From the NCBI GenBank assembly GCA_035264885.1, contig DATFPK010000037.1, positions 1 to 33,203 on the forward strand: a stretch of DNA of 33,203 nt, given 5' to 3'. Every line of letters starts with the position of its first letter. Within the stretch, counting starts at the first letter, position 1. Position numbers and translations under genes: made by a program. The notes beneath the pieces were generated by a model that was given only the letters and a program-made list of their open reading frames with translations, had not been told where the DNA came from and did not search any database. Source of the stretch: DATFPK01 sp035264885. Lineage in GTDB: Bacteria; Actinomycetota; Thermoleophilia; Solirubrobacterales; 70-9. Below are positions 14,346 through 22,830 of the stretch, piece after piece.

Positions 14346-17312
14346 ATGAACCGCCTTCCCACCATCCGCCGCCGCGCCACGCTCGTGACCCTGCTCGCCG
14401 CGACCGCTCTCGCCGCGCTCCCCGCCGCCGCCGCCGCCTCTCCGGCCCAGTTCGTCGGCGCCTCGACCGACGGCGACCGCGTCTTCTTCACGACCCTGGA
14501 CAAGCTGGTGCCGGGCGACACCGACAACCGGGTGGACATCTACGAGCGGAGCGCCGGGACCACGCGCGTGCTCTCGACCGGGCCAACCGGCGGTAACGAC
14601 GCGATCGCGCCGACCTTCGGCGCGGCATCCGGCGACGGATCCCGGGTCTTCTTCACCACACGAGAGGCGCTGGTCTCCTCCGACAACGACTTCAGCGTCG
14701 ACGTGTATGAGCGCAGCGCCGGTACCACGACCAGGCTCTCCACCGGCCCGGCCGGCGGCAACGGCGCGTTCGGCGCGGAGCTGGTCGGGATCACGCCGGA
14801 CGGCCTGCGGGCGTTCGTCCTCACGAACGAGCAGCTGACCTCGGCCGATACCGACAACGCCTTCGACATCTACATGCGCAGCGCCGGTCAGACGACCCTG
14901 ATCTCCGGCGGCTCGGGCAACTTCAATCCGTTCTTCAACGACGCTTTCGTCGACTCCGGCGGCGTGTTGCGGGTCATCTTCACGACCGCGGAACGGCTTC
15001 TGCCCTCCGACGTCGACTCGGTCCAGGACGTCTACATGAGCACCGACGGCGTCCTCAGCCACGTCTCGGCCGGCGGCAACGGTGCCTTCAGCGCCAACTA
15101 CGCCGGCGCCGCGGCGGACGGCGCGGTGGTCTTCTTCGACACCTCCGAGCAGCTCGGCGACGGCGACGCCGACTCTTCCGGCGACGTGTATCGCCGCGCC
15201 GGCGGGGTCACCACCCGGGTGTCGCAGGGCGCGACCGGCGGCAACGGCGCCTTCGACGCGACCTTCGAGGGCGCTTCGGTGAGCGGCGACCATGTGTTCG
15301 TCGAGACGCAGGAGCCGCTCGAGGCGGGCGACAGCGACGGCAACAGCACCGACGTCTACGACCGCAGCGGGTCGACCACCACGCGCGTAAGCGCCGGCGC
15401 GGGCCCGGACGCCCCCGGCCACCCCGCCGTCTTCGAGACCTCGTCGGCGGACGGTACGACGGTCGTCTTCAGCACGACCGAGCAGCTCGACGCCGACGAC
15501 ACCGATGACCTGGCCGACGTCTACGCGCGTTCGGGCTCGACCACGACCCTCGTCTCCGGCTCGGCGAGCGAGGGCAACGGCGACTTCCAGGCTTTCTTCA
15601 GCGACGCCACGCCGGATACGAGCGAGATCTACTTCGGCACCGCCGAGCCGATGGCCGGCGACACGGACGCCCACGTCGACCACTTCGTCAACGCCGGCGG
15701 CGCGATCGAGCTGGTGACGACCGGCCCGCAGGTCGGAAACCCGACCGCTGCGGCCTCCCTCACCGGGGTCTCCGACGACGGCAGCCACCGCTTCTTCGTC
15801 ACCGACGAGTCGGTCACATCCGACGACACCGACACGAACGTCCAGGACGTCTTCGACCGTTCGGGCTCGACGACGACGCTGGTCTCGGTGGGCAACAGCG
15901 TCGCCCAGGGCCCGCCGACGCCGACCCTCTCGGCAACCAACCCCGCTTCACCGTCGAGCCAGGACGCCCCGCTCGTCACCGGCAACGCCACAGCCGGGAC
16001 GCAGATCAAGATCTACACGACCTTCGACTGCTCGGGGATCCCCGCCGGCACGGGGACCGCGGCGGAGCTCGGATCCACCGGCATCGCGGCGACCGCCGCC
16101 CCGAATGCGACGACTTCCTTCTACGCCACCGCGACCGACGCCGAGGGCGACACCTCGGAGTGCTCGACGCCGGGCCTTATCTATGTGGAGGACTCGACTG
16201 CGCCGGCCGAGCCGCAGCCGACGTCGACGAACCCCGCCTCCCCTTCGAACGTCAACGACATCCGCGTCCTCGGCGGTTCCGACGGCGGCACCACGGTCCG
16301 CCTCTACGGCAACTCGAGCTGCTCAGGCCCTGTCCTCGGCTCGGGCACCGCGACCGAGTTCGGCAGCCCCGGGATCGCGGTCACGGTGCCCGACGACTCC
16401 TCGACGACCTTCCACGCCACCGCCACCGACGCAGCCGGCAACGTCTCCCCCTGCTCGACCGCGTCGGTCGAGTACGTCGAGCTCTCGACGGCGCCGCCCG
16501 CGCCGGTCCTGAGCGGCACCGACCCCGCTTCCCCCGCGAACGAAAACGCGCCGAAGCTGTTCGGCACGGCGCCCGGCGGCTCGACCGTCGCCGTCTACAC
16601 CACCGCCGGCTGCACCGGCGCACCCGTTGCCACCGGCACGGCCGCCCAGCTCGCATCGGGGATCACCGTCTCGGTGCCCGACGACTCGACCCGGTCCTTC
16701 CGGGCGACGGCGACGATGTCGGGGATCAGCTCCGCCTGCAGCGCGCCGGTCACATACGTCGAGGACTCGACCGCACCCGCTCCCCCTGCCCTCCAGTTCA
16801 ACCGTGCGCGGGCGAACGACAATTCCCCGCGCCTGCGCGGCGAGGCGGGCGGCGTCACCGTGCGGGTCTTCGCCGGCGACGACTGCCAGGGCACCCCCGT
16901 CTTCGCAGGCACCCCGGCCGAGCTCGACGCCGGCTTCGTGGTCAACGTGCCCGACAACTCGGTCACCCGGATGCGCGGCGTCGCCATCGACGCCGCGGGC
17001 AACCGCTCGGCCTGCTCGCCGGAGGCGACCTTCGAGGAGGACTCGGCGGCGCCGCGGACGCGGATCACCTTCGCGCCGGGGATCGTCACCCGCGACAGAA
17101 CCCCCTCGTTCCGCTTCACGGACATGACCGAGAACGAGGGCACGTCGTTCCGCTGCAGGCTGGACCGCCGGGCCTGGCGCGCCTGCAAGCCCCCGCGCCG
17201 CTACAAGCGCCTGAAGCCCGGCAGGCACGTCTTCCGGGTCAAGGGCATCGACGCCGCGGGCAACCGGGAGAACCGGGCGGTCAAGCGAACCTTCAGGATC
17301 GTCGGAGGCTGA
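14346..17312 (+). CDS. Secreted beta-propeller / Ig-like repeat protein in the pilus locus
   Basis: 988 residues. A basic signal peptide (about 1-31; RRR then LVTLLAATALAALPAAAAA) is followed by about nine repeats of roughly 54 residues (about 32-520). Each reads as DG-x-VFF-x-T-x-E/Q-x-L then DTD-x(4)-DVYxRSAGTTTRVS and GGNGAF, the pattern of a TolB-like propeller. Next come four Ig-like repeats (about 523-897), each opening with a NPASPS or similar block and carrying one Cys pair about 44 residues apart. A final beta domain (FRFTDMTENEGTSFRCRLDRRAWRACKPP ... GRHVFRVKGIDAAGNREN) completes the protein. There is no sortase motif or C-terminal membrane anchor. Its place between pilA and the minor pilins parallels PilY1 of other pilus systems, so a pilus-associated adhesin is a reasonable but unproven reading. 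Confidence 0.8.
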   Translation: MNRLPTIRRRATLVTLLAATALAALPAAAAASPAQFVGASTDGDRVFFTTLDKLVPGDTDNRVDIYERSAGTTRVLSTGPTGGNDAIAPTFGAASGDGSRVFFTTREALVSSDNDFSVDVYERSAGTTTRLSTGPAGGNGAFGAELVGITPDGLRAFVLTNEQLTSADTDNAFDIYMRSAGQTTLISGGSGNFNPFFNDAFVDSGGVLRVIFTTAERLLPSDVDSVQDVYMSTDGVLSHVSAGGNGAFSANYAGAAADGAVVFFDTSEQLGDGDADSSGDVYRRAGGVTTRVSQGATGGNGAFDATFEGASVSGDHVFVETQEPLEAGDSDGNSTDVYDRSGSTTTRVSAGAGPDAPGHPAVFETSSADGTTVVFSTTEQLDADDTDDLADVYARSGSTTTLVSGSASEGNGDFQAFFSDATPDTSEIYFGTAEPMAGDTDAHVDHFVNAGGAIELVTTGPQVGNPTAAASLTGVSDDGSHRFFVTDESVTSDDTDTNVQDVFDRSGSTTTLVSVGNSVAQGPPTPTLSATNPASPSSQDAPLVTGNATAGTQIKIYTTFDCSGIPAGTGTAAELGSTGIAATAAPNATTSFYATATDAEGDTSECSTPGLIYVEDSTAPAEPQPTSTNPASPSNVNDIRVLGGSDGGTTVRLYGNSSCSGPVLGSGTATEFGSPGIAVTVPDDSSTTFHATATDAAGNVSPCSTASVEYVELSTAPPAPVLSGTDPASPANENAPKLFGTAPGGSTVAVYTTAGCTGAPVATGTAAQLASGITVSVPDDSTRSFRATATMSGISSACSAPVTYVEDSTAPAPPALQFNRARANDNSPRLRGEAGGVTVRVFAGDDCQGTPVFAGTPAELDAGFVVNVPDNSVTRMRGVAIDAAGNRSACSPEATFEEDSAAPRTRITFAPGIVTRDRTPSFRFTDMTENEGTSFRCRLDRRAWRACKPPRRYKRLKPGRHVFRVKGIDAAGNRENRAVKRTFRIVGG

Positions 17313-17314
17313 CC

Positions 17315-17893
17315 ATCGCCGGCGGCCTCGACAGACTGCGCAGGCGCATCCGCGGTGAGGAGGGGATCACGCTGATCGAGATGCTGGTCGCGGCGGGGAT
17401 CTCGCTCGCGGTCCTCGGCATGACCGTCCCCTTCCTGACGTCGACGATGAACGACGAGCCTGACGTCAGCGGCGCGGCGCTCAACATCGGCACTGCCCGC
17501 ACAGCGCTCGAGCGGATGATCCGCGACGTCCGCCAGGGCATCGAGATCACGACGTCGACGCCGACCCAACTCAGCCTCAAGACCTACACGCGGCACTCGA
17601 CCTGCGGCGGGACCGGCATCCTCGCCTCGACCGCGCAGCCGATCACCTGCCAGGTGACCTACACCTGCAGCGGCTCAAGATGCACCCGGACCGAGGCGAA
17701 CGTCGGCGTCACCTCCGGGACCGCGGTCGAGATCGCCCGCGGCCTCGGCAGCTCGAACGTCTTCACGTACACCCCGTCGACCGGCGTCAAGACGCATGTC
17801 GGCATCACCCTCGTCGTTCCCGACCCCGACGGCAACGGGAACCTGACGCTGACCGACGGCGTCAGCCTCCGCAACGCGACCCTCCTGAACTGA
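17315..17893 (+). CDS. PilW/PulJ-like minor pilin with a non-standard start codon
   Basis: About 192 residues. Clear type III prepilin signal GEEG|ITLIEMLVAAGISLAVLGMTVPFL with Glu at mature position 5, then the typical amphipathic helix (GTARTALERMIRDVRQGIEI), a PilW/PulJ-like trait. The globular domain contains two Cys pairs (STCGGTG; ITCQVTYTCSGSRC). No ATG, GTG or TTG is in frame between the upstream gene's stop (17310-17312) and the signal peptide. The start given is ATC at 17315, which lies 6 nt after a GGAGG (17304-17308); CTG at 17309 (overlapping that stop as CTGA) and CTG at 17336 are alternatives. The stop overlaps the next gene by TGATG. Probably primes or caps the pilus with its neighbours. 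Confidence 0.82.
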   Translation: MAGGLDRLRRRIRGEEGITLIEMLVAAGISLAVLGMTVPFLTSTMNDEPDVSGAALNIGTARTALERMIRDVRQGIEITTSTPTQLSLKTYTRHSTCGGTGILASTAQPITCQVTYTCSGSRCTRTEANVGVTSGTAVEIARGLGSSNVFTYTPSTGVKTHVGITLVVPDPDGNGNLTLTDGVSLRNATLLN

Positions 17894-19329
17894 TGATCGA
17901 CCGGGTCCGACAGCGGTTCGCCTCGACCGACCAGCGCAGCGAGCGCGGCTTCACCGTGGTCGAAGCCGTGATCGGCGCGATGATCATGGTCATGGGGATG
18001 CTGGCGACGTTCCAGATCCTCGACTCCGCGACGCGGAACGCGGCCCGGGCCGAGGGCACCCAGGTCGCTCTCGAGGTCGCCCAGCGCGAGGTCGAGCTTC
18101 TGCACGCCCTGACCTACGACCAGGTCGCCCTGACGGCAACCCCGCCGACCTCCTCGAACCCCAGCAACCCGCAGTCGCGGGTCTCGGGCTCCACCTTCGC
18201 GGTGAACCGCAACGGCACCAGCCCGGCGACCATGGTCGTGAACGGCGGCGCGCTCTTCGGCGGCGGGACGGTGGTGGGCGGGACCGTGAACCCGGGGCCG
18301 CAGAGCTTCACCTCGGGCGGGGTCTCGGGCCGGATCTACCGCTTCGTCGTCTGGCGCGACGACCCGCAGTGCGCACCGACGCTGTGCGCGGGCTCTCAGG
18401 ACTTCAAGCAGGTGATCGTCGCCGTCCGGCTCGACCAGGGCGCCGGGCCCGACCGTGGCTACGTCGAAACGCACACCGACTTCGTCGACCCGGACAAGAC
18501 GGCGCTGAACGAGCCCACCGGCGGCGCCGGCGGCGCGGTGACCGCGCAGCAGTTCTTCCTCTCCGACGTCTCCTGCGAGGCCGACGGGTCGACCGCGCGG
18601 CCGGATCCGGAGATCGTCCAGCCGCTCGAGCACCTGCTCCACAACACGCTCGGCACCTGTGACAGCGGCCCGCAGACCGGCACGACGGCCGGCGCCCCCG
18701 ACGCCCTGCTGCTCGGCGCGCCTCCCGACCGCTCGCCGGATGACCCGAACGACCCGCCGCTGATCGACTACTCCAACGACTTCTATCTCGAGCCGAGCCC
18801 GGACACCGACAAGGGCGTGCAGATCCGCCGCCAGGACTCGAGCGGCTGCAGCTACACGCCGACGGGGTCGAACCCGGAGTCGAAGATCCACCGCTGGGTC
18901 TCTGACCCGCTGCCGCAGAACTTCACGCTGAAGGGCCTGGCGACGCTCGAGTTCTACACCCGCACGATCAACGACTCGCTGCACCCGGGCAGGATCTGCG
19001 TCTACCTCTTCCGCCGCTCCCAGTCGGGCGCGACCGCAACCGACACCCGGTTCACGAACACGGGCGGCGGCGCCGTCTTCGGCAACGGACAGCCTTACTT
19101 CGGCTGGTCGCCGGCCGGCAATGGGAACTGGCCCCGCTTCGCCTGGACCAAGGTGCGCCTGACGATGAACTTCACCGGACTGACCATCCCCGCTGGCCAG
19201 CGCCTGGGCATGGCACTGAGCGTCGACCGCCAGATCACCCCGGCCGACTCGATCCCGGTCCTGTACGACCATCCTTCCAACGCCGCGCGCCTGGAGATCG
19301 ACACGACGACGCCACTGGCGTCGGGGTAG
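17893..19329 (+). CDS. PilV-like minor pilin with large C-terminal domain
   Basis: 478 residues, about three times a normal minor pilin. Prepilin signal SERG|FTVVEAVIGAMIMVMGMLATFQIL with cleavage after G19 and Glu at mature position 5 (E24), then an amphipathic helix (VALEVAQREVELLHALTYDQ) and a short pilin-type region up to about residue 200. Residues about 210-478 form an extra domain. Its end (LKGLATLEFYTRTIND, GRICVYLFRRS, KVRLTMNFTGLTIPAGQRLGMALSVDR, RLEIDTTTPL) resembles the jelly-roll found at the C-terminus of X-Pro dipeptidyl-peptidase/CocE-like proteins. This suggests a surface-exposed binding module at the pilus tip. Starts by TGATG overlap with the upstream pilin. The jelly-roll assignment is by pattern only. 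Confidence 0.8.
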   Translation: MIDRVRQRFASTDQRSERGFTVVEAVIGAMIMVMGMLATFQILDSATRNAARAEGTQVALEVAQREVELLHALTYDQVALTATPPTSSNPSNPQSRVSGSTFAVNRNGTSPATMVVNGGALFGGGTVVGGTVNPGPQSFTSGGVSGRIYRFVVWRDDPQCAPTLCAGSQDFKQVIVAVRLDQGAGPDRGYVETHTDFVDPDKTALNEPTGGAGGAVTAQQFFLSDVSCEADGSTARPDPEIVQPLEHLLHNTLGTCDSGPQTGTTAGAPDALLLGAPPDRSPDDPNDPPLIDYSNDFYLEPSPDTDKGVQIRRQDSSGCSYTPTGSNPESKIHRWVSDPLPQNFTLKGLATLEFYTRTINDSLHPGRICVYLFRRSQSGATATDTRFTNTGGGAVFGNGQPYFGWSPAGNGNWPRFAWTKVRLTMNFTGLTIPAGQRLGMALSVDRQITPADSIPVLYDHPSNAARLEIDTTTPLASG

Positions 19330-19333
19330 AGCG

Positions 19334-20086
19334 ATGGGCCCGGCGGTCGTCTCCGCCGCCGTCGGCGGCGTCTGCGTCGGCAGCTTCCTGACCGTGGTGT
19401 CCCACCGCGTGCCCCGCGGCGAGCCGCTCGCCACCGGGCGCTCACGGTGTCCATCGTGCGGTGCAGCGATCGCGGCGCGCGACAACGTCCCGGTGCTCTC
19501 CTGGCTGGCACTGCGCGGGAGGAGCCGGTGCTGCGGAAGGCCGATCTCGGCGCGCTATCCCCTGACGGAGGGGCTGACGGCACTGCTGTTCGCGGCGGTC
19601 GTCGCCGCCGGGTGGGGTGACCCGGGACAAATCGCACTCGGCCTCGTCTTCGCCGCGACGCTCGTGGCCATCAGCGTGACCGACATCGAGCGGCGGATCA
19701 TCCCGAACCGGATCCTGCTCGTCTCCGCCTGCGCAGCCGTCGCGATCCTCGCGATCGCCGATCCTGCCGAGCTGCCCGAGCATCTGGTCGCCGCGGTCGC
19801 GGCGGGCGGCGTCCTGCTGGTCGCCGCGCTCGCCTATCCGCGGGGGATGGGAATGGGCGACGTCAAGCTCGCGGCGACGATGGGAGTCTTCCTCGGCCGC
19901 GAGGTCGCGGTGGCGATTCTCGGCGGGCTGCTCGCCGGCTCGCTCGCCGGCGTGTACCTGATCGCGCGGCACGGCGCCGGCGCCCGCAAGCAGGCGATCC
20001 CGTTTGGCCCGTTCCTGGCGCTCGGCGGCATCGTCGCGCTCTTCGCCGGCGAGGCGATCGCCGACTGGTACCTGGCGTCGTTCTGA
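19334..20086 (+). CDS. pilD: Prepilin peptidase (A24 family, PilD)
   Basis: 250-residue integral-membrane aspartic protease that removes class III leaders from the pilins of this locus, usually also N-methylating them. Seen: N-terminal GSFLTVVSHRVPRGEP, zinc-type C39xxC42, DNVPVLSWLALRGRS, and ISARYPLTEG. The catalytic Asp residues are D117 (VTDIERRIIPN) and D176 (GMGMGDVKLAA), with many membrane helices throughout. Odd: in the second half of the usual tetracysteine site the canonical first Cys is Ser (S64) and an extra Cys sits next to the remaining one (C66-C67). Follows the pilin gene by 4 nt. Length is typical of the family. Confidence 0.94.
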   Translation: MGPAVVSAAVGGVCVGSFLTVVSHRVPRGEPLATGRSRCPSCGAAIAARDNVPVLSWLALRGRSRCCGRPISARYPLTEGLTALLFAAVVAAGWGDPGQIALGLVFAATLVAISVTDIERRIIPNRILLVSACAAVAILAIADPAELPEHLVAAVAAGGVLLVAALAYPRGMGMGDVKLAATMGVFLGREVAVAILGGLLAGSLAGVYLIARHGAGARKQAIPFGPFLALGGIVALFAGEAIADWYLASF

Positions 20087-20183
20087 CTTTTTCGAGTAAT
20101 CGGTAAAGCGAATCCGGCCCAAGGGTTCAGGAAGCCGCCTTATCCGCCGATCCATCACCCGGGCTCCCTACGCCCCTGATCCC

Positions 20184-21260
20184 ATGAATATCGCGAGGAA
20201 GAAGCAGGCAACGATCGTCGGCCTCGATGTCGAGGCGGGCAGCGTCGCCGCCACCGAGGTGGAGGTGAACGGCAGGCCGCGGGTAACCGCCGCCGGGCTC
20301 GGCTCGCTGCCGGCCGGCGTCTTCGCCGACGGCGAGGTCGCCGACGCGGACGGCCTCGCCGACGCCCTGCGCGAGCTCTTTGCCGAGAACAAGCTGAGCA
20401 AGAAGGTCCGGCTGGGGATCGCGAACCAGCGGGTCATCGTCCGCACCCTGCGCCTGCCGGCGATCGACAGCCCGACCGAGATGGAGGCGGCGATCAAGTT
20501 CCAGGCCCAGGAGGAGATCCCGATGCCGCTCGACCAGGCGGTGCTCGACCACCAGGTGGTCGGGGGGGTCCAGGCCGAGGCGGGTAAGCCGGCGATGGTG
20601 GACGTCGTGGTCGTCGCGGCCCGCCGCGACATGGTCACGAGCTTCGTCGTGCCGCTGCGCAAGGCGGGCCTCCAGCCGGTCGGCATCGACCTCTCCGCGT
20701 TCGGGATGATCCGGGCCCTCGCCCAGGCGCCCCCGGCGAGCCCTGACGGCAACGTGCAGCCGATCGAGGCGGCGACCCTCTACTGCAACGTCGGTGACGT
20801 CACCAACCTCGCGGTCGCCCGCGGCCGGGCCTGCCTCTTCACCCGCGTCGCCCAGACCGGCTTCGAGGGCCTCATCGAGCGCGTCTCGGCCGAGCAGGAC
20901 CTGACCCAGGAGCATGCCCGCCTCTGGCTCGGCCACGTCGGCCTCGACGCGCCCGTAGAGCAGGTCGAGGGCGACGCCCACATCGTCGCCGGCGTGCGCG
21001 CGGCCCTCGAGGACGCCGCGTCGGCACTGCTTCGCGAGCTTCGCATGTCGCTCGACTACTACGGCTCCCGCGAGGGCGTGCCGCCGGTCGAGCGGGTTCT
21101 GCTCTGCGGCCCCGGCAGCTCGATCCCGGGCCTCAACGAGCGGCTGGGCAGCGGCCTCGGCGTCCCGGTCGACAACGGCAAGCCCGAGGCGCTCGAGACC
21201 TTCGACGAGGCCACCGCGGCCCGTCTGACCCTTCCCTACGGCCTCGCCCTGGACAGCTGA
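20184..21260 (+). CDS. pilM: PilM, actin-like cytosolic assembly protein
   Basis: 358-residue actin-fold/FtsA-like ATP-binding protein that docks to the PilN N-terminus beneath the membrane. Seen: phosphate-1-type start TIVGLDVEAGSVAATEV, the PilM-typical blocks LGIANQRVIVRTLRLPAI and MEAAIKFQAQEEIPMPLDQAVLDHQVV, and a second phosphate-type strand ATLYCNVGDVTNLAVARG. ELRMSLDYYGSREGVPPVERVLLCGPGSSIPGLNERL is the conserved C-terminal signature. Starts a tight operon with pilN and pilO (TGATG overlaps). A 97-nt gap separates it from pilD; no clear promoter or ribosome-binding site was found there. Confidence 0.94.
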   Translation: MNIARKKQATIVGLDVEAGSVAATEVEVNGRPRVTAAGLGSLPAGVFADGEVADADGLADALRELFAENKLSKKVRLGIANQRVIVRTLRLPAIDSPTEMEAAIKFQAQEEIPMPLDQAVLDHQVVGGVQAEAGKPAMVDVVVVAARRDMVTSFVVPLRKAGLQPVGIDLSAFGMIRALAQAPPASPDGNVQPIEAATLYCNVGDVTNLAVARGRACLFTRVAQTGFEGLIERVSAEQDLTQEHARLWLGHVGLDAPVEQVEGDAHIVAGVRAALEDAASALLRELRMSLDYYGSREGVPPVERVLLCGPGSSIPGLNERLGSGLGVPVDNGKPEALETFDEATAARLTLPYGLALDS

Positions 21261-22027
21261 TGCGCGCCGTCAACCTCATCCCGGTCGAGGAGCGCCGCGG
21301 CGAGTCCGCGCCGACCCGCACGGGCGCCCTGGTCTACATCGTCGTCGGGGCCATCCTCGCGGCGCTCGCCGGCGTCACGATGATGGTTCTCGCGAGCAAC
21401 CAGATCAACGACCGCAAAGCAGAGATCTCGCAGCTCGAGGCCGAAGAGGCCGCCGCGCGGTCGAAGGCCGAGGCGCTCGCCAGCTACGCCCAGTTCCGCA
21501 TGGTCCGCGACGCTCGGGTGGCGACCGTCACCAGTCTCGCCGAGAGCCGCTTCGACTGGGAACGGGTCCTCCGCGAGCTGTCGCTCGTCCTTCCCGCGGA
21601 CGTCTGGCTGACCGAGCTCACGGGGACCGTCCGCCCCGACGTCACCGTCGAGGAGGCCGTCGACGTCAGCCTCCGGGACGCCGCTGGGGGCCCGGCGCTC
21701 GAGATCGTCGGCTGTGCGCCCAGCCAGCAGGCCGTCGGCGGCTTCATCTCCGCCCTGCGTGATGTCGACGGCGTGACCCGAGTCGGCGTGCTCCGCTCCG
21801 AGCGTCCGCCACTCGACAGCACCGGCGGTCAGGCCACCGACGAGAGCGACTGCCGGACCCGCGACTTCATCGCCAAGTTCGAGATCGTGGCGAGCTTCGA
21901 CGCGGCTCCGGTCGCGGCCCCGGCTATTTCCCCCGACGGGACCGTTCCGGCCGCGCCGGCCCCGACCGAGTCGGCTGATGGCTCCGAGGCCACGCCGACC
22001 TCCAGCGAAGCGGGAGCGACGGGCTGA
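21260..22027 (+). CDS. pilN: PilN-like alignment-complex membrane protein
   Basis: 255 residues. The short cytosolic N-terminus (AVNLIPVEERR) contains the NLIP motif by which PilN binds PilM. One membrane helix (about 23-46, ALVYIVVGAILAALAGVTMMVLA), a coiled-coil (ISQLEAEEAAARSKAEALASY), then an extracytoplasmic alpha/beta domain (WERVLRELSLVLPADVWLTELTG ... ISALRDVDGVTRVGVLRSE). The C-terminal 40 residues are Ala/Pro-rich. Overlaps pilM by TGATG and pilO by TGATG. With PilO it forms the inner-membrane alignment complex. Confidence 0.92.
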   Translation: MRAVNLIPVEERRGESAPTRTGALVYIVVGAILAALAGVTMMVLASNQINDRKAEISQLEAEEAAARSKAEALASYAQFRMVRDARVATVTSLAESRFDWERVLRELSLVLPADVWLTELTGTVRPDVTVEEAVDVSLRDAAGGPALEIVGCAPSQQAVGGFISALRDVDGVTRVGVLRSERPPLDSTGGQATDESDCRTRDFIAKFEIVASFDAAPVAAPAISPDGTVPAAPAPTESADGSEATPTSSEAGATG

Positions 22028-22830
22028 TGAAGGCCAACACACGAGTCATCGTCGCCCTCGTCGTCATTCTGGCCGCGACCGCCGCCTTCTGGAAGATGGC
22101 GGTCAGCCCGAAGCGCGAAGAGGCCTCCAAGCTCGACGGGAAGGTCGAGAAGCTCGAGGCATCCGTCGCCGAGCAGCGCGCGGCAGCGGCGCTCGCCGCC
22201 GAGGCGAAGAAGACGTTCCCCGAGGACTACCAGCAGCTCGTGCTGCTCGGCAAGGCAGTGCCGGCCGACGACGACACGGCGTCGCTGTTGGTCGAGCTGA
22301 CCCGCATCGCCGGCAAGTCGAAGGTCGACTTCCGGGACCTGGAGCTCGACGCGTCGGCGCTGACCAGCGCCCCGCCGCCCGTGGCGGCCGCCCCGGCTTC
22401 CGGTCAGCCGTCGGTCTCCGACGTCCCCGAGGCGGCGCCCGCCGCGACGGTGATGCCGGCGACCGAGGCCGCCGCTTCCGTGCTGCCGCTGGGTGCCAGC
22501 GTCGGGACGGCCGGGCTGGGGGTCATGCCCTACAAGCTCAACTTCGCGGGCAGCTTCTTCGACATCGCCGATTTCATGGCCGGTGTCGACAAGCTCGTCA
22601 AGACCGAGGCCAACCGGGTCGGCGTCAACGGCCGGCTGATGACGATCGACGGTTTCGCCCTGTCCCCCGACGGGCGGACCGGCTACCCGAACCTCGAGGT
22701 CTCGCTGACCGTCACCACGTACCTCACGCCGCCGACCCAGGGCGTGACCGCCGGAGCTACGCCGGTGGCTCCCGCCGCGGGTGGCGCGACCGCCACGCCG
22801 GCAGCCACGACGACGGGAACCACGCCATGA
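22027..22830 (+). CDS. pilO: PilO-like alignment-complex membrane protein
   Basis: 267 residues, one N-terminal membrane helix (VIVALVVILAATAAFWKMAV, about 7-26), then a coiled-coil (KREEASKLDGKVEKLEASVAEQRAAA). The ferredoxin-like core includes the PilO-typical DDDTASLLVELTRIAGKSKVDFRDL and KLNFAGSFFDIADFMAGVDKLVK segments. A long Ala/Pro/Val-rich insertion (about 115-165) splits the core, and a Thr/Ala-rich tail ends the protein. Partner of PilN. Ends in an ATGA overlap with the next gene. Confidence 0.9.
   Translation: MKANTRVIVALVVILAATAAFWKMAVSPKREEASKLDGKVEKLEASVAEQRAAAALAAEAKKTFPEDYQQLVLLGKAVPADDDTASLLVELTRIAGKSKVDFRDLELDASALTSAPPPVAAAPASGQPSVSDVPEAAPAATVMPATEAAASVLPLGASVGTAGLGVMPYKLNFAGSFFDIADFMAGVDKLVKTEANRVGVNGRLMTIDGFALSPDGRTGYPNLEVSLTVTTYLTPPTQGVTAGATPVAPAAGGATATPAATTTGTTP

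Noticed and set aside
14500..15900. Regular repeats inside the 988-residue gene, considered as a CRISPR or DNA repeat array
   Set aside because: Repeats are about 162 bp, diverged, in frame and conserved at protein level; they are propeller blades.
20087..20183. Promoter or terminator between pilD and pilM
   Set aside because: An AT-rich stretch (TTTTT, GTAATC) exists but no hairpin or spaced -35/-10 pair is convincing.
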